Shown here in pieces: positions 57,421 to 64,000 of a stretch of DNA of 64,000 nt (position 1 is its first letter; each line of letters begins with the position of its first letter). This stretch comes from Rhodococcus sp. B7740 (GTDB lineage Bacteria; Actinomycetota; Actinomycetes; Mycobacteriales; Mycobacteriaceae), in the NCBI RefSeq assembly GCF_000954115.1, contig NZ_CP010797.1:186001-250000 (forward strand). Direction: 5' to 3'. The notes beneath the pieces are model-generated. The model worked only from the letters and a program-made list of their open reading frames with translations. It searched no databases and had not been told where the DNA came from. Position numbers and translations under genes: made by a program.

Positions 57421-58560
57421 ATGTTCACCTTGAACGAGGACGAGCGAGCGATCAACGACACCGCTCGCGAATTCGCCGACGAGTTCCTGGCACCGGATGC
57501 CATCGAATGGGATCAGCAGAAACACTTTCCGGTGGACGTGCTGCGCAAGGCAGCGGGACTGGGAATGGGCGGCATCTACATTCGCGAGGATGTGGGTGGA
57601 TCGGGTCTGACCAGAGTCGATTCGGTGCGGATCTTCGAGCAGTTGGCCACTGGTGACCCGTCCATCGCGGCGTACATCTCCATTCACAACATGGTCGCGT
57701 GGATGATCGACACCTACGGCAACGACGAGCAACGGCAGCGTTGGCTCCCGGGCCTGTGCGCGATGGATCAGCTGGGGAGCTACTGCCTCACCGAGCCGGG
57801 CGCGGGATCCGACGCCGCGATGCTCGGCACCAAAGCTGTGCGTGACGGTGACGAATATGTGCTGGACGGCGTCAAGCAATTCATTTCCGGCGCAGGCACA
57901 TCCGAGGTGTACGTCGTGATGGCGCGCACCGGTGCACCAGGGCCGCGCGGCATCTCGGCGTTCATCGTGCCGAAGGACTCCGCGGGACTCTCGTTCGGAG
58001 CCAACGAGAAGAAGATGGGCTGGAATGCCCAGCCCACCCGGCAGGTCGTTCTCGAAGGAGTCCGCATCCCGGCCGAGAACCTGCTCGGCAACGAGGGCGA
58101 CGGGTTCCGTATCGCGATGAACGGACTCAACGGAGGGCGCATCAACATCGCGGCATGTTCGATCGGCGGCGCGCAGTCCGCTCTCGACAAGGCCGTTGCC
58201 TACCTCGCCGAGCGCAAGGCGTTCGGGGCGCGGTTGCTCGATGCGCAGGCGCTCCAGTTCCGACTCGCCGATTTCAAGACCGAACTCGAAGCCGCCCGCA
58301 CGTTGCTGTGGCGGGCCGCCGACGCGCTGCAGAACGACGCGCCGGACAAGGTCGAAATGTGCGCCATGGCAAAGCGTTTCGGAACCGACACCGGATTCGA
58401 GGTCGCCAACGGAGCGCTGCAACTGCTCGGCGGCTACGGCTATCTCAGCGAGTACGGCGTCGAGAAGATCGTTCGTGACCTTCGGGTGCACCAGATTCTG
58501 GAAGGGACAAACGAAATCATGCGGGTGGTTGTCGCTCGGTCGATCGTGGGTGCCGCATGA
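57421..58560 (+). CDS. Acyl-CoA dehydrogenase, probably isobutyryl-CoA dehydrogenase
   Basis: A 379-residue FAD enzyme starting at ATG 57421, seven bases after mmsA. Acyl-CoA dehydrogenase signatures: 'GSYCLTEPGAGSDAAML', 'GGRINIAACSIGGAQSAL', and catalytic Glu in QILEGTNEIMR (near residue 361). The operon position between mmsA and hydroxyisobutyryl-CoA hydrolase indicates oxidation of isobutyryl-CoA to methacrylyl-CoA. Confidence 0.92.
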   Translation: MFTLNEDERAINDTAREFADEFLAPDAIEWDQQKHFPVDVLRKAAGLGMGGIYIREDVGGSGLTRVDSVRIFEQLATGDPSIAAYISIHNMVAWMIDTYGNDEQRQRWLPGLCAMDQLGSYCLTEPGAGSDAAMLGTKAVRDGDEYVLDGVKQFISGAGTSEVYVVMARTGAPGPRGISAFIVPKDSAGLSFGANEKKMGWNAQPTRQVVLEGVRIPAENLLGNEGDGFRIAMNGLNGGRINIAACSIGGAQSALDKAVAYLAERKAFGARLLDAQALQFRLADFKTELEAARTLLWRAADALQNDAPDKVEMCAMAKRFGTDTGFEVANGALQLLGGYGYLSEYGVEKIVRDLRVHQILEGTNEIMRVVVARSIVGAA

Positions 58561-59615
58561 GCGACGTGATCCTCGAGGTCTCCGGCGGTATAGGTCGAAT
58601 CACCTTGAACCGCCCCAAAGCCATCAATGCGCTCGACCATGCGATGGTTCGCGAGATCGCACCGGCGTTGGCGCAGTGGGCAACCGACGACACTGTGGAC
58701 GTCGTCCTGCTGACCGGAGCAGGTGAGCGCGGACTGTGTGCAGGCGGCGACATCGTCTCCATCTACCACGACGCCAAGGACGGCGGCAGTGGTAGCAAGG
58801 ACTTCTGGCGCGAGGAGTACATCCTCAACGCCGCGATCGCTCGATTCCCCAAGCCGTTCGTGGCCATCATGGACGGCATCGTCATGGGCGGAGGGGTCGG
58901 ACTCTCGGCACATGCGAACACTCGCATCGTCACCGAACGATCGAAGATCGCCATGCCCGAGGTCGGGATCGGTTTCGTTCCCGATGTGGGTGGCACGTAC
59001 CTGCTCTCGCGTGCACCGGGCGAGATCGGCACTCACTTCGCGCTCACCACGGCGCGGATGAATGCCGCCGACGCCATTGCGGTCGGCTTCGCCGATCACT
59101 ACATCCCGTCCGACAAGCTCGAGGACTTCTACTCGGCACTTGAGACGGTCAGCGTCGGAGAGGCCGTCGCGACGTTCAGCGAGCCGGCACCGGAGTCCAC
59201 GATTGTCGGTCAGCAGGGGTGGATCGACGAGTGCTACGCCGGCGACGACGTTCAGGGCATCGTGGACGCGCTTGCCGCCAGCACAGTGCCCGAGGCGCAG
59301 AAGTCGGCGCAGGACATCGCGTCCAAATCACCTGTGTCGCTGGCTGTGACACTGAGATCGCTGCGTCGTGCCGCGACGCTGCCGACGCTGGAGTCGGTAC
59401 TCGACGAGGAATACCGCGTGTCGGTCGCGTCGCTGAGCAGCCACGACCTCGTCGAGGGAATCCGAGCACAAGTGGTCGAGAAGGACCGCAACCCGCAATG
59501 GCAACCGCGTTCGTTGGCAGACGTCACGCCCGAGGACGTCGACCGGTACTTCGCGCCCCTCGGGGACGCGGAGCTGGGCCTGTCGAACGCACACACAGAA
59601 GGTGAGCAGTCATGA
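58557..59615 (+). CDS. 3-hydroxyisobutyryl-CoA hydrolase (crotonase superfamily)
   Basis: A 352-residue crotonase-fold hydrolase, longer than an enoyl-CoA hydratase (about 260) because of the C-terminal part typical of HIBYL-CoA hydrolases. Oxyanion-hole segments 'LLTGAGERGLCAGGDIVSIY' and 'DGIVMGGGVGLSAHAN', active-site Glu region 'AMPEVGIGFVPDVGGTYLLS', and 'SPVSLAVTLRSLRRA'. ATGA overlaps on both sides. It hydrolyses 3-hydroxyisobutyryl-CoA to the free acid for MmsB. Confidence 0.93.
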   Translation: MSDVILEVSGGIGRITLNRPKAINALDHAMVREIAPALAQWATDDTVDVVLLTGAGERGLCAGGDIVSIYHDAKDGGSGSKDFWREEYILNAAIARFPKPFVAIMDGIVMGGGVGLSAHANTRIVTERSKIAMPEVGIGFVPDVGGTYLLSRAPGEIGTHFALTTARMNAADAIAVGFADHYIPSDKLEDFYSALETVSVGEAVATFSEPAPESTIVGQQGWIDECYAGDDVQGIVDALAASTVPEAQKSAQDIASKSPVSLAVTLRSLRRAATLPTLESVLDEEYRVSVASLSSHDLVEGIRAQVVEKDRNPQWQPRSLADVTPEDVDRYFAPLGDAELGLSNAHTEGEQS

Positions 59616-60520
59616 GCGAGAAGACGATCGGCTTCATCGGCCTCGGCCACATGGGTGGACCGATGGCCGCCAATCTGGTGGCGGCCGGCTACACGGTGCA
59701 GGGCTTCGACCTGGTTCCCGCCGCGCTCGAGCAGGCCACGAAGGACGGCGTCACCGTGATGGAATCGGCCGTGGCCGCCGTCGCCGATGCCGACATCGTC
59801 ATCACGATGCTGCCCAACGGCAGACTGGTACTGGGGTTGTACGCGGACCTGCTGCCCGCTGCCGCGCCGGGTACGTTGTTCATCGATTCCTCGACCATCG
59901 ACGTCGCCGATGCGCACACCGCCCACAAGCTGGTGCACGAGGCAGGACACCGCAGTCTGGACGCGCCGGTTTCCGGCGGAGTCGGGGGAGCGGCCGCAGG
60001 AACACTGACCTTCATGGTCGGCGGTTCCGAGGAGGATTTCGCCTCTGCTGCAGAGGTTCTCGACGTCATGGGTCGCAAGGTGGTGCACTGCGGTGCAGCA
60101 GGCAACGGCCAGGCCGCCAAGATCTGCAACAACATGATTCTCGGAGTGTCGATGATCGCCATCAGTGAGGCCTTCGTGCTGGGGGAGAAGCTGGGGCTGA
60201 GCAATCAGGCACTGTTCGACGTGGCGTCGACTGCGTCGGGTCAATGTTGGGCACTGACGACGAACTGCCCGGTGCCAGGACCGGTCCCGACGAGCCCTGC
60301 CAACAACGAGTACAAGCCCGGCTTCGCGGCGGCTCTCATGGACAAGGACCTGGGTCTGGCTGCCAATGCACTGCGCGACAACGGTGTCGAGGGTGTCCTC
60401 GGCCTACGGGCGGCCGAGTTGTACTCTCGGTTCAAGGAAACATCCGGGGGCGGCACCGATGTCGACTTCTCCGGCATCATCAACGACATCCGCGAGCGCT
60501 CGAACGGAGCAGGCCAGTGA
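59612..60520 (+). CDS. mmsB: 3-hydroxyisobutyrate dehydrogenase
   Basis: A 302-residue beta-hydroxyacid dehydrogenase producing methylmalonate semialdehyde. NAD loop '[20 protein letters not shown]', substrate motif '[20 protein letters not shown]', and catalytic Lys in [11 protein letters not shown]. Ends with GTGA overlap into the enoyl-CoA hydratase gene. Its product is the substrate of MmsA, four genes upstream in the operon. Confidence 0.95.
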   Translation: MSEKTIGFIGLGHMGGPMAANLVAAGYTVQGFDLVPAALEQATKDGVTVMESAVAAVADADIVITMLPNGRLVLGLYADLLPAAAPGTLFIDSSTIDVADAHTAHKLVHEAGHRSLDAPVSGGVGGAAAGTLTFMVGGSEEDFASAAEVLDVMGRKVVHCGAAGNGQAAKICNNMILGVSMIAISEAFVLGEKLGLSNQALFDVASTASGQCWALTTNCPVPGPVPTSPANNEYKPGFAAALMDKDLGLAANALRDNGVEGVLGLRAAELYSRFKETSGGGTDVDFSGIINDIRERSNGAGQ

Positions 60521-61293
60521 GTGACTACGAGACGATTCTGCTCGAGCGTCGGGGACGCGTCGGCATCATCACACTCAACCGTCCCAAGGCGCTGAACGCG
60601 CTCAACTCCGAGCTGATGCGCGAAGTGGTTTCGGTGGTCGAAGAACTCGACGCCGACTCCGGCATCGGTGCGATCCTGATCACCGGCTCCGAGCGAGCCT
60701 TCGCGGCCGGCGCCGACATCAAGGAGATGCAGCCCAAGTCCTACATGGACGTGTACCTCGACGACTTCTTCGCGGCGTGGGATCGACTTGCGTCGGCTCG
60801 GACGCCGTTGATCGCAGCGGTCTCCGGTTACGCGCTCGGCGGCGGGTGTGAACTCGCGATGCTGTGCGATGTCCTGATCGCCTCGGACACCGCGGTATTC
60901 GGACAACCCGAGATCAAGCTCGGCGTCATCCCGGGAATCGGCGGGTCGCAGCGCCTGACGCGAGCGGTGGGCAAGGCCAAGGCCATGGAGATGTGCTTGA
61001 CCGGTCGCAACATGAAGGTCGAGGAAGCCGAGCGAGCCGGACTGGTCTCGCGCATCGTGCCGGTTGCCGATCTGCTCGACGACGCCATCGCGACCGCGAC
61101 CACCATCGCCGAGATGTCGCTACCGGTTGCCCAGATGGCGAAGGAAGCGGTGAACCGATCGTTCGAGTCCAGTCTGCGCGAGGGTGTTCTGTTCGAGCGC
61201 CGCGTGTTTCACTCGACTTTCGCCACCGAGGATCAGAAGGAAGGTATGTCGGCCTTCATCGAGAAGCGGACGCCGAACTTCCAGCACCGGTAG
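60517..61293 (+). CDS. Enoyl-CoA hydratase (methacrylyl-CoA hydratase role)
   Basis: A 258-residue crotonase. GTG 60517 overlaps the mmsB stop. Motifs: '[19 protein letters not shown]', '[14 protein letters not shown]', '[16 protein letters not shown]' and '[20 protein letters not shown]' carrying both catalytic Glu residues. In this operon it should hydrate methacrylyl-CoA to 3-hydroxyisobutyryl-CoA, completing the path from isobutyryl-CoA to propionyl-CoA. Short-chain beta-oxidation is also possible. Confidence 0.93.
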   Translation: MSDYETILLERRGRVGIITLNRPKALNALNSELMREVVSVVEELDADSGIGAILITGSERAFAAGADIKEMQPKSYMDVYLDDFFAAWDRLASARTPLIAAVSGYALGGGCELAMLCDVLIASDTAVFGQPEIKLGVIPGIGGSQRLTRAVGKAKAMEMCLTGRNMKVEEAERAGLVSRIVPVADLLDDAIATATTIAEMSLPVAQMAKEAVNRSFESSLREGVLFERRVFHSTFATEDQKEGMSAFIEKRTPNFQHR

Positions 61294-61319
61294 CGGCGGG
61301 CTCCACTCTCGGTGCCGTC

Positions 61320-62144
61320 CTACCTGTCGGGGGACAGGAGGGCGGCCCCGCGGGCCGAGACCAGCTCCGGCATCGACGGCACCAGCGTCGTCAGACCGGT
61401 ACGCAGCTCGAGAGAACGCGCAATCGAGGTGATGTTCGCACCGCCGCCCACCACGACGATGGACTGCGGTCTGGCACCGGACAATTGGATGGTCTGCTCC
61501 ACCAGCATGCCCGCATACCGCACCGGTCCTGCGATCAGATCGTCGAAGTCGCGCCGAGTGAGCACATGCCGCGCAGTACCGGACGGATCGGTGGTGCTGA
61601 CGACGGAGTCCACGCTCAACTGCTCCTTGATGGACCGGCTGGCGTCGATTCCGACGCGAACGCCGTTGGACGAGAGCAGCCTGCGAACCGAGTGATCGAG
61701 ATCGTCGCCGCAGAACGTGGCAGTGCGCCGAGTCATGAGGGTGCGAGTGGATGCGAGATCGATGACAGTGACCGTGGTGCCGGTGCTACCGATATCGCAC
61801 AACACGGTGACGCCGTGATTGGGTACCAGCCCGATGAAACGCAGATACCGCACTTGCGCAGCAGTTTCCGGCACGAGCGACGCGGTGCGGGCCGTACCTC
61901 GGGTGGCGACTGCGCCTGGATCGGTGGCAACTCGATAGGCGATGGCCGAGAACTGCACCGGCAGCGACATCGTCGCTGCGATCGAGTGGATGGCGTCGAC
62001 ACCGGTGGCGATCGTGGTGGACAGCGACTGCCCGGGCGTGCGGCGCACCGTCCGCGACACGATGGGGGTTCGATGGGGACTGTCCAGATACGTCAGAATT
62101 GCGCGTGCACCGTGCGCACCCGCCCCGACCCCCAACACCAGCAC
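61320..62144 (-). CDS. Hsp70/actin-fold ATPase-like protein of unknown function
   Basis: A 274-residue protein from GTG 62144. It has the two phosphate-binding loops of the Hsp70/actin fold, 'VLGVGAGAHGARAIL' at the N-terminus and 'LCDIGSTGTTVTVIDL' (near residue 116), and the adenosine motif IVVVGGGANITSIARSL (near 230). It lacks the Hsp70 substrate-binding domain and is much shorter than DnaK (about 600). Similar stand-alone proteins occur in Rhodococcus and Mycobacterium. Convergent with the valine operon. Confidence 0.75.
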   Translation of the reverse strand: MLVLGVGAGAHGARAILTYLDSPHRTPIVSRTVRRTPGQSLSTTIATGVDAIHSIAATMSLPVQFSAIAYRVATDPGAVATRGTARTASLVPETAAQVRYLRFIGLVPNHGVTVLCDIGSTGTTVTVIDLASTRTLMTRRTATFCGDDLDHSVRRLLSSNGVRVGIDASRSIKEQLSVDSVVSTTDPSGTARHVLTRRDFDDLIAGPVRYAGMLVEQTIQLSGARPQSIVVVGGGANITSIARSLELRTGLTTLVPSMPELVSARGAALLSPDR

Positions 62145-62246
62145 CCCGCCCCGCCCTTCAGCAGATCGACTCCGCCCTGTTCCCAGTGCAATTGGACCAC
62201 GAACGGTACGGGTGTGCCATTGTCTTGTGACGAGTCACCATCGAAC

Positions 62247-62780
62247 TCAGAACGATGTGGTTATGTCATCACTGTCGAAATCGCCTGCATCCGAACGCAG
62301 TTCCGCCAGGATCCGAACGAGCGCCATCAACTTGTCACGCGCCAGCCCGGGGCGTGCGAACACCAGTGAGTTCAGGCGCTCGGTGGCCTCGACCGCCAAC
62401 GTGCGTCCCTGCTCGGTGATTTCGACCAGCGTGGTGCGCCGATCGCTCGGATGCGGGATGCGTCGAACGTATCCCACCGACTCGAGGCGATCGACAGCGT
62501 TGGTCACGCTCGTGGGATGCACCTGCAGACGTGCGCTTGCCTTCGCCATCGGAAGAGCGCCGTTCTTGGTGAAGGTCAACAACGTCAGCAATTCGTAGCG
62601 CGAAAAGGTCAGTCCCGTCGGCTTCAACGCTTCCTCGACCCGTGCCAGCATGATCTGCTGCGCACGCATCAACGACGTCACTGCGGCCATACCGTCGGCG
62701 GCCTCGGACCAGCCGTGCTTGGTCCACTGGCGGTGTGCCTCTGCAATGGGATCGAGGGGAAGCGGGGACGGTGCTGGCAT
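62247..62780 (-). CDS. MarR-family transcriptional regulator
   Basis: A 177-residue winged-helix regulator. ATG 62780 is preferred because GGGAGG (62790-62795) lies nine bases upstream, while the ATG at 62789 touches it. The wHTH is visible in 'LTFSRYELLTLLTFTKNGAL', 'KASARLQVHPTSVTNAVDRL' and the wing 'RRIPHPSDRRTTLVEITEQG'. Target unknown; neighbours give no clear effector. Confidence 0.9.
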   Translation of the reverse strand: MPAPSPLPLDPIAEAHRQWTKHGWSEAADGMAAVTSLMRAQQIMLARVEEALKPTGLTFSRYELLTLLTFTKNGALPMAKASARLQVHPTSVTNAVDRLESVGYVRRIPHPSDRRTTLVEITEQGRTLAVEATERLNSLVFARPGLARDKLMALVRILAELRSDAGDFDSDDITTSF

Positions 62781-62815
62781 ACCGACCATCCTCCCACGGT
62801 GCCCGCTTCCGGCGT

Positions 62816-64000
62816 CTACCGAATCACGACGCGAGGTACTGCGAGCGGAACTCGATCCGTGATCGCCACGCGGGCGAGCGAGATCTGCTCTCGGGCTTCG
62901 ACTGTGCGGGCGGTGTCGGTGTCGCCGGATGCCAGCGCGCGGTCCAGCAGGTCCAGCTGGGTCAGTACGGCATCGACGTTCTCGGAGGACTGTGCCGCGC
63001 GACCCACTCGTTCGGCCAGACGTATGCCTGCCTGCACCACCATGGGGCTGCCGGTGCCGTAGATCCGCACGGCATCGAGGGCATGGTCGATCAACGACGG
63101 AACGGCAACGCGGCGGGTGATCACCCGCACGGTGCCGTCGGAGCCGCGACGAGCACGATAGGGCATGGGGCGCTGGACGACTGCGACGAGTCCGACCGTG
63201 AGATCGTCGATGGCATTGCGTGCCGTGTACGGATCGTTGACCCCCGTCGACAGAGCGCGTACCGCCATTTCGGTCATCTGCTCGACTGCGAAAGCGATGT
63301 CGTGTCGGGGTGTTCGACTGGTGCCGATGTCGAACGACCCTCGAACTCGTCCGATCGCGTCCGCCGAGATGTCTGCCGAGCGATCTGCCAGGACGTCGGC
63401 GAGCGGTTCACCGGCAACGACATGGTCACCGGGTACTCGATGAATGTCGATCAACGTGTCGGTGTCGGCAGCGATGTCCAACAAGCCGTTTTCGTCGATG
63501 TCGATGATCACCCCGGACTCCTCGGCCAACACCGTCGTGTAGACGGGCGGCTTGACGATGCCCTCCGCCGATGCCGCATCGGCGGGCTGCTCGGGTGGGT
63601 AGAGCGCGTCGACGGACTCGGACAGTTCGTCCCGGACGCGGGCGGACAGCGTCGCCACCTGGATCGACTGCGCGATGTGATGGATGAAGTAGACGAGCAC
63701 ACCCACGTCGACCACCGCGAGCGCCACCGCGACGTTCACGGCGATGTCCGGCACGAAGACCGACCCGTCGGATTCGATCGAGCGAATCGACCGCAGCACC
63801 ATCAGCGAGTACAGGAACGTGGCACCGAAGATGCCGAGCACCACCTGGTTCCCGCGATCGGCCATGAAGTTGCGCACCAGGCGGGGGCCGTACGAGGAGC
63901 TGGCGGTGGCGAGGACCGAGATGGTGATGGAGAACGACGTCGCCGCCACGCCGAGCATCGACCCGCCGATCGCACCGAGGATGTCGCGGCTACCGCTGGC
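62816..64000 (-). CDS. DUF2254 membrane protein (5' end outside window)
   Basis: At least 394 residues are visible; the frame continues past 64000 upstream of the first internal Met, so the N-terminus with further membrane helices is missing. Visible features: 'SFSITISVLATASSSYGPRL' (the typical DUF2254 start of the second helix), helices near 'VVLGIFGATFLYSLMVL' and 'AVALAVVDVGVLVYFIHHI', then a cytoplasmic region with 'GVNDPYTARNAIDDL'. Function unknown across the family. Confidence 0.85.
   Translation of the reverse strand, partial: ASGSRDILGAIGGSMLGVAATSFSITISVLATASSSYGPRLVRNFMADRGNQVVLGIFGATFLYSLMVLRSIRSIESDGSVFVPDIAVNVAVALAVVDVGVLVYFIHHIAQSIQVATLSARVRDELSESVDALYPPEQPADAASAEGIVKPPVYTTVLAEESGVIIDIDENGLLDIAADTDTLIDIHRVPGDHVVAGEPLADVLADRSADISADAIGRVRGSFDIGTSRTPRHDIAFAVEQMTEMAVRALSTGVNDPYTARNAIDDLTVGLVAVVQRPMPYRARRGSDGTVRVITRRVAVPSLIDHALDAVRIYGTGSPMVVQAGIRLAERVGRAAQSSENVDAVLTQLDLLDRALASGDTDTARTVEAREQISLARVAITDRVPLAVPRVVIR

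Overview
The window is high-GC actinobacterial chromosome. The complete 16S gene (hypervariable regions, and the 'GACATACACCGGAAAACCG' helix near 5588) looks like Rhodococcus, most likely the R. fascians (Rhodococcoides) clade. The short overlapping operons, GTG/TTG starts, DUF3558 lipoproteins, LCP protein, F420/LLM-type oxidoreductase and lack of tRNAs in the rRNA spacer fit this. The genus call is inferred from remembered 16S sequence, not from a search. No phage, transposase, integrase, CRISPR array or tRNA gene was seen.

Layout. (1) 1-4173: a divergent cluster with an N-acyl-D-amino-acid deacylase (cut by the window edge), a fold-type III PLP enzyme, a KDG-type sugar kinase, an IclR regulator and RidA. 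Together these could convert N-acetyl-D-glucosaminate to KDPG. (2) 4174-9955: one rRNA operon (16S-23S-5S) with visible pre-rRNA processing stems and a strong terminator. (3) 9979-10697: a non-coding higher-order repeat array built on a CG-alternating palindromic core, right behind the rRNA operon. (4) 10700-15560: small hypothetical genes, an immunity-like protein, an HTH protein, an azoreductase-like flavoprotein and an LCP cell-wall ligase. (5) 15596-18958: a TPP-riboswitch-controlled operon (tenA plus a THI5-like ABC transporter) for salvage of the thiamine pyrimidine. (6) 19029-24519: a sugar porter, a lipoprotein, a carboxylesterase and an ATP-dependent DNA ligase gene with an apparent one-base frameshift.

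(7) 24618-32821: an eight-gene, tightly overlapping operon for reductive pyrimidine (or hydantoin) breakdown: beta-ureidopropionase, dihydropyrimidinase, an LLM oxidoreductase, a four-gene ABC importer and an omega-aminotransferase. It holds no recognisable dihydropyrimidine dehydrogenase. (8) 32822-36952: a GlcD-type FAD oxidase, two DUF3558 lipoproteins, a small protein with a paralogue at 41419, a peptidase E-like protein and a HIT protein. (9) 37198-40060: a three-subunit proton-translocating transhydrogenase (pntAA-pntAB-pntB). (10) 40104-44588: a membrane protein, the second small paralogue with a CRP/GlxR-type site far upstream, a phosphotransferase, a thioesterase and a BenE-type permease.

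(11) 44765-49595: a GntR/UTRA (DasR/NagR-like) regulator with split PTS EIIA, EIIB and EIIC plus nagA and nagB, a complete route from external GlcNAc to fructose-6-phosphate apart from the general PTS proteins. Two dre-like operators are visible. (12) 49597-55827: a shikimate dehydrogenase-like protein, an exported HNH nuclease-like protein, a quinone oxidoreductase and an SNF2 helicase/SWIM pair. (13) 55905-61293: a five-gene valine degradation operon (isobutyryl-CoA to propionyl-CoA). Its MmsA could also finish thymine breakdown started by region 7. (14) 61320-64000: an Hsp70-like protein, a MarR regulator and a DUF2254 membrane protein cut by the right edge.

Amino sugars and pyrimidines recur: GlcNAc through the PTS, probably N-acetylglucosaminate at the left end, thiamine pyrimidine salvage, and reductive pyrimidine catabolism feeding into the valine enzymes.
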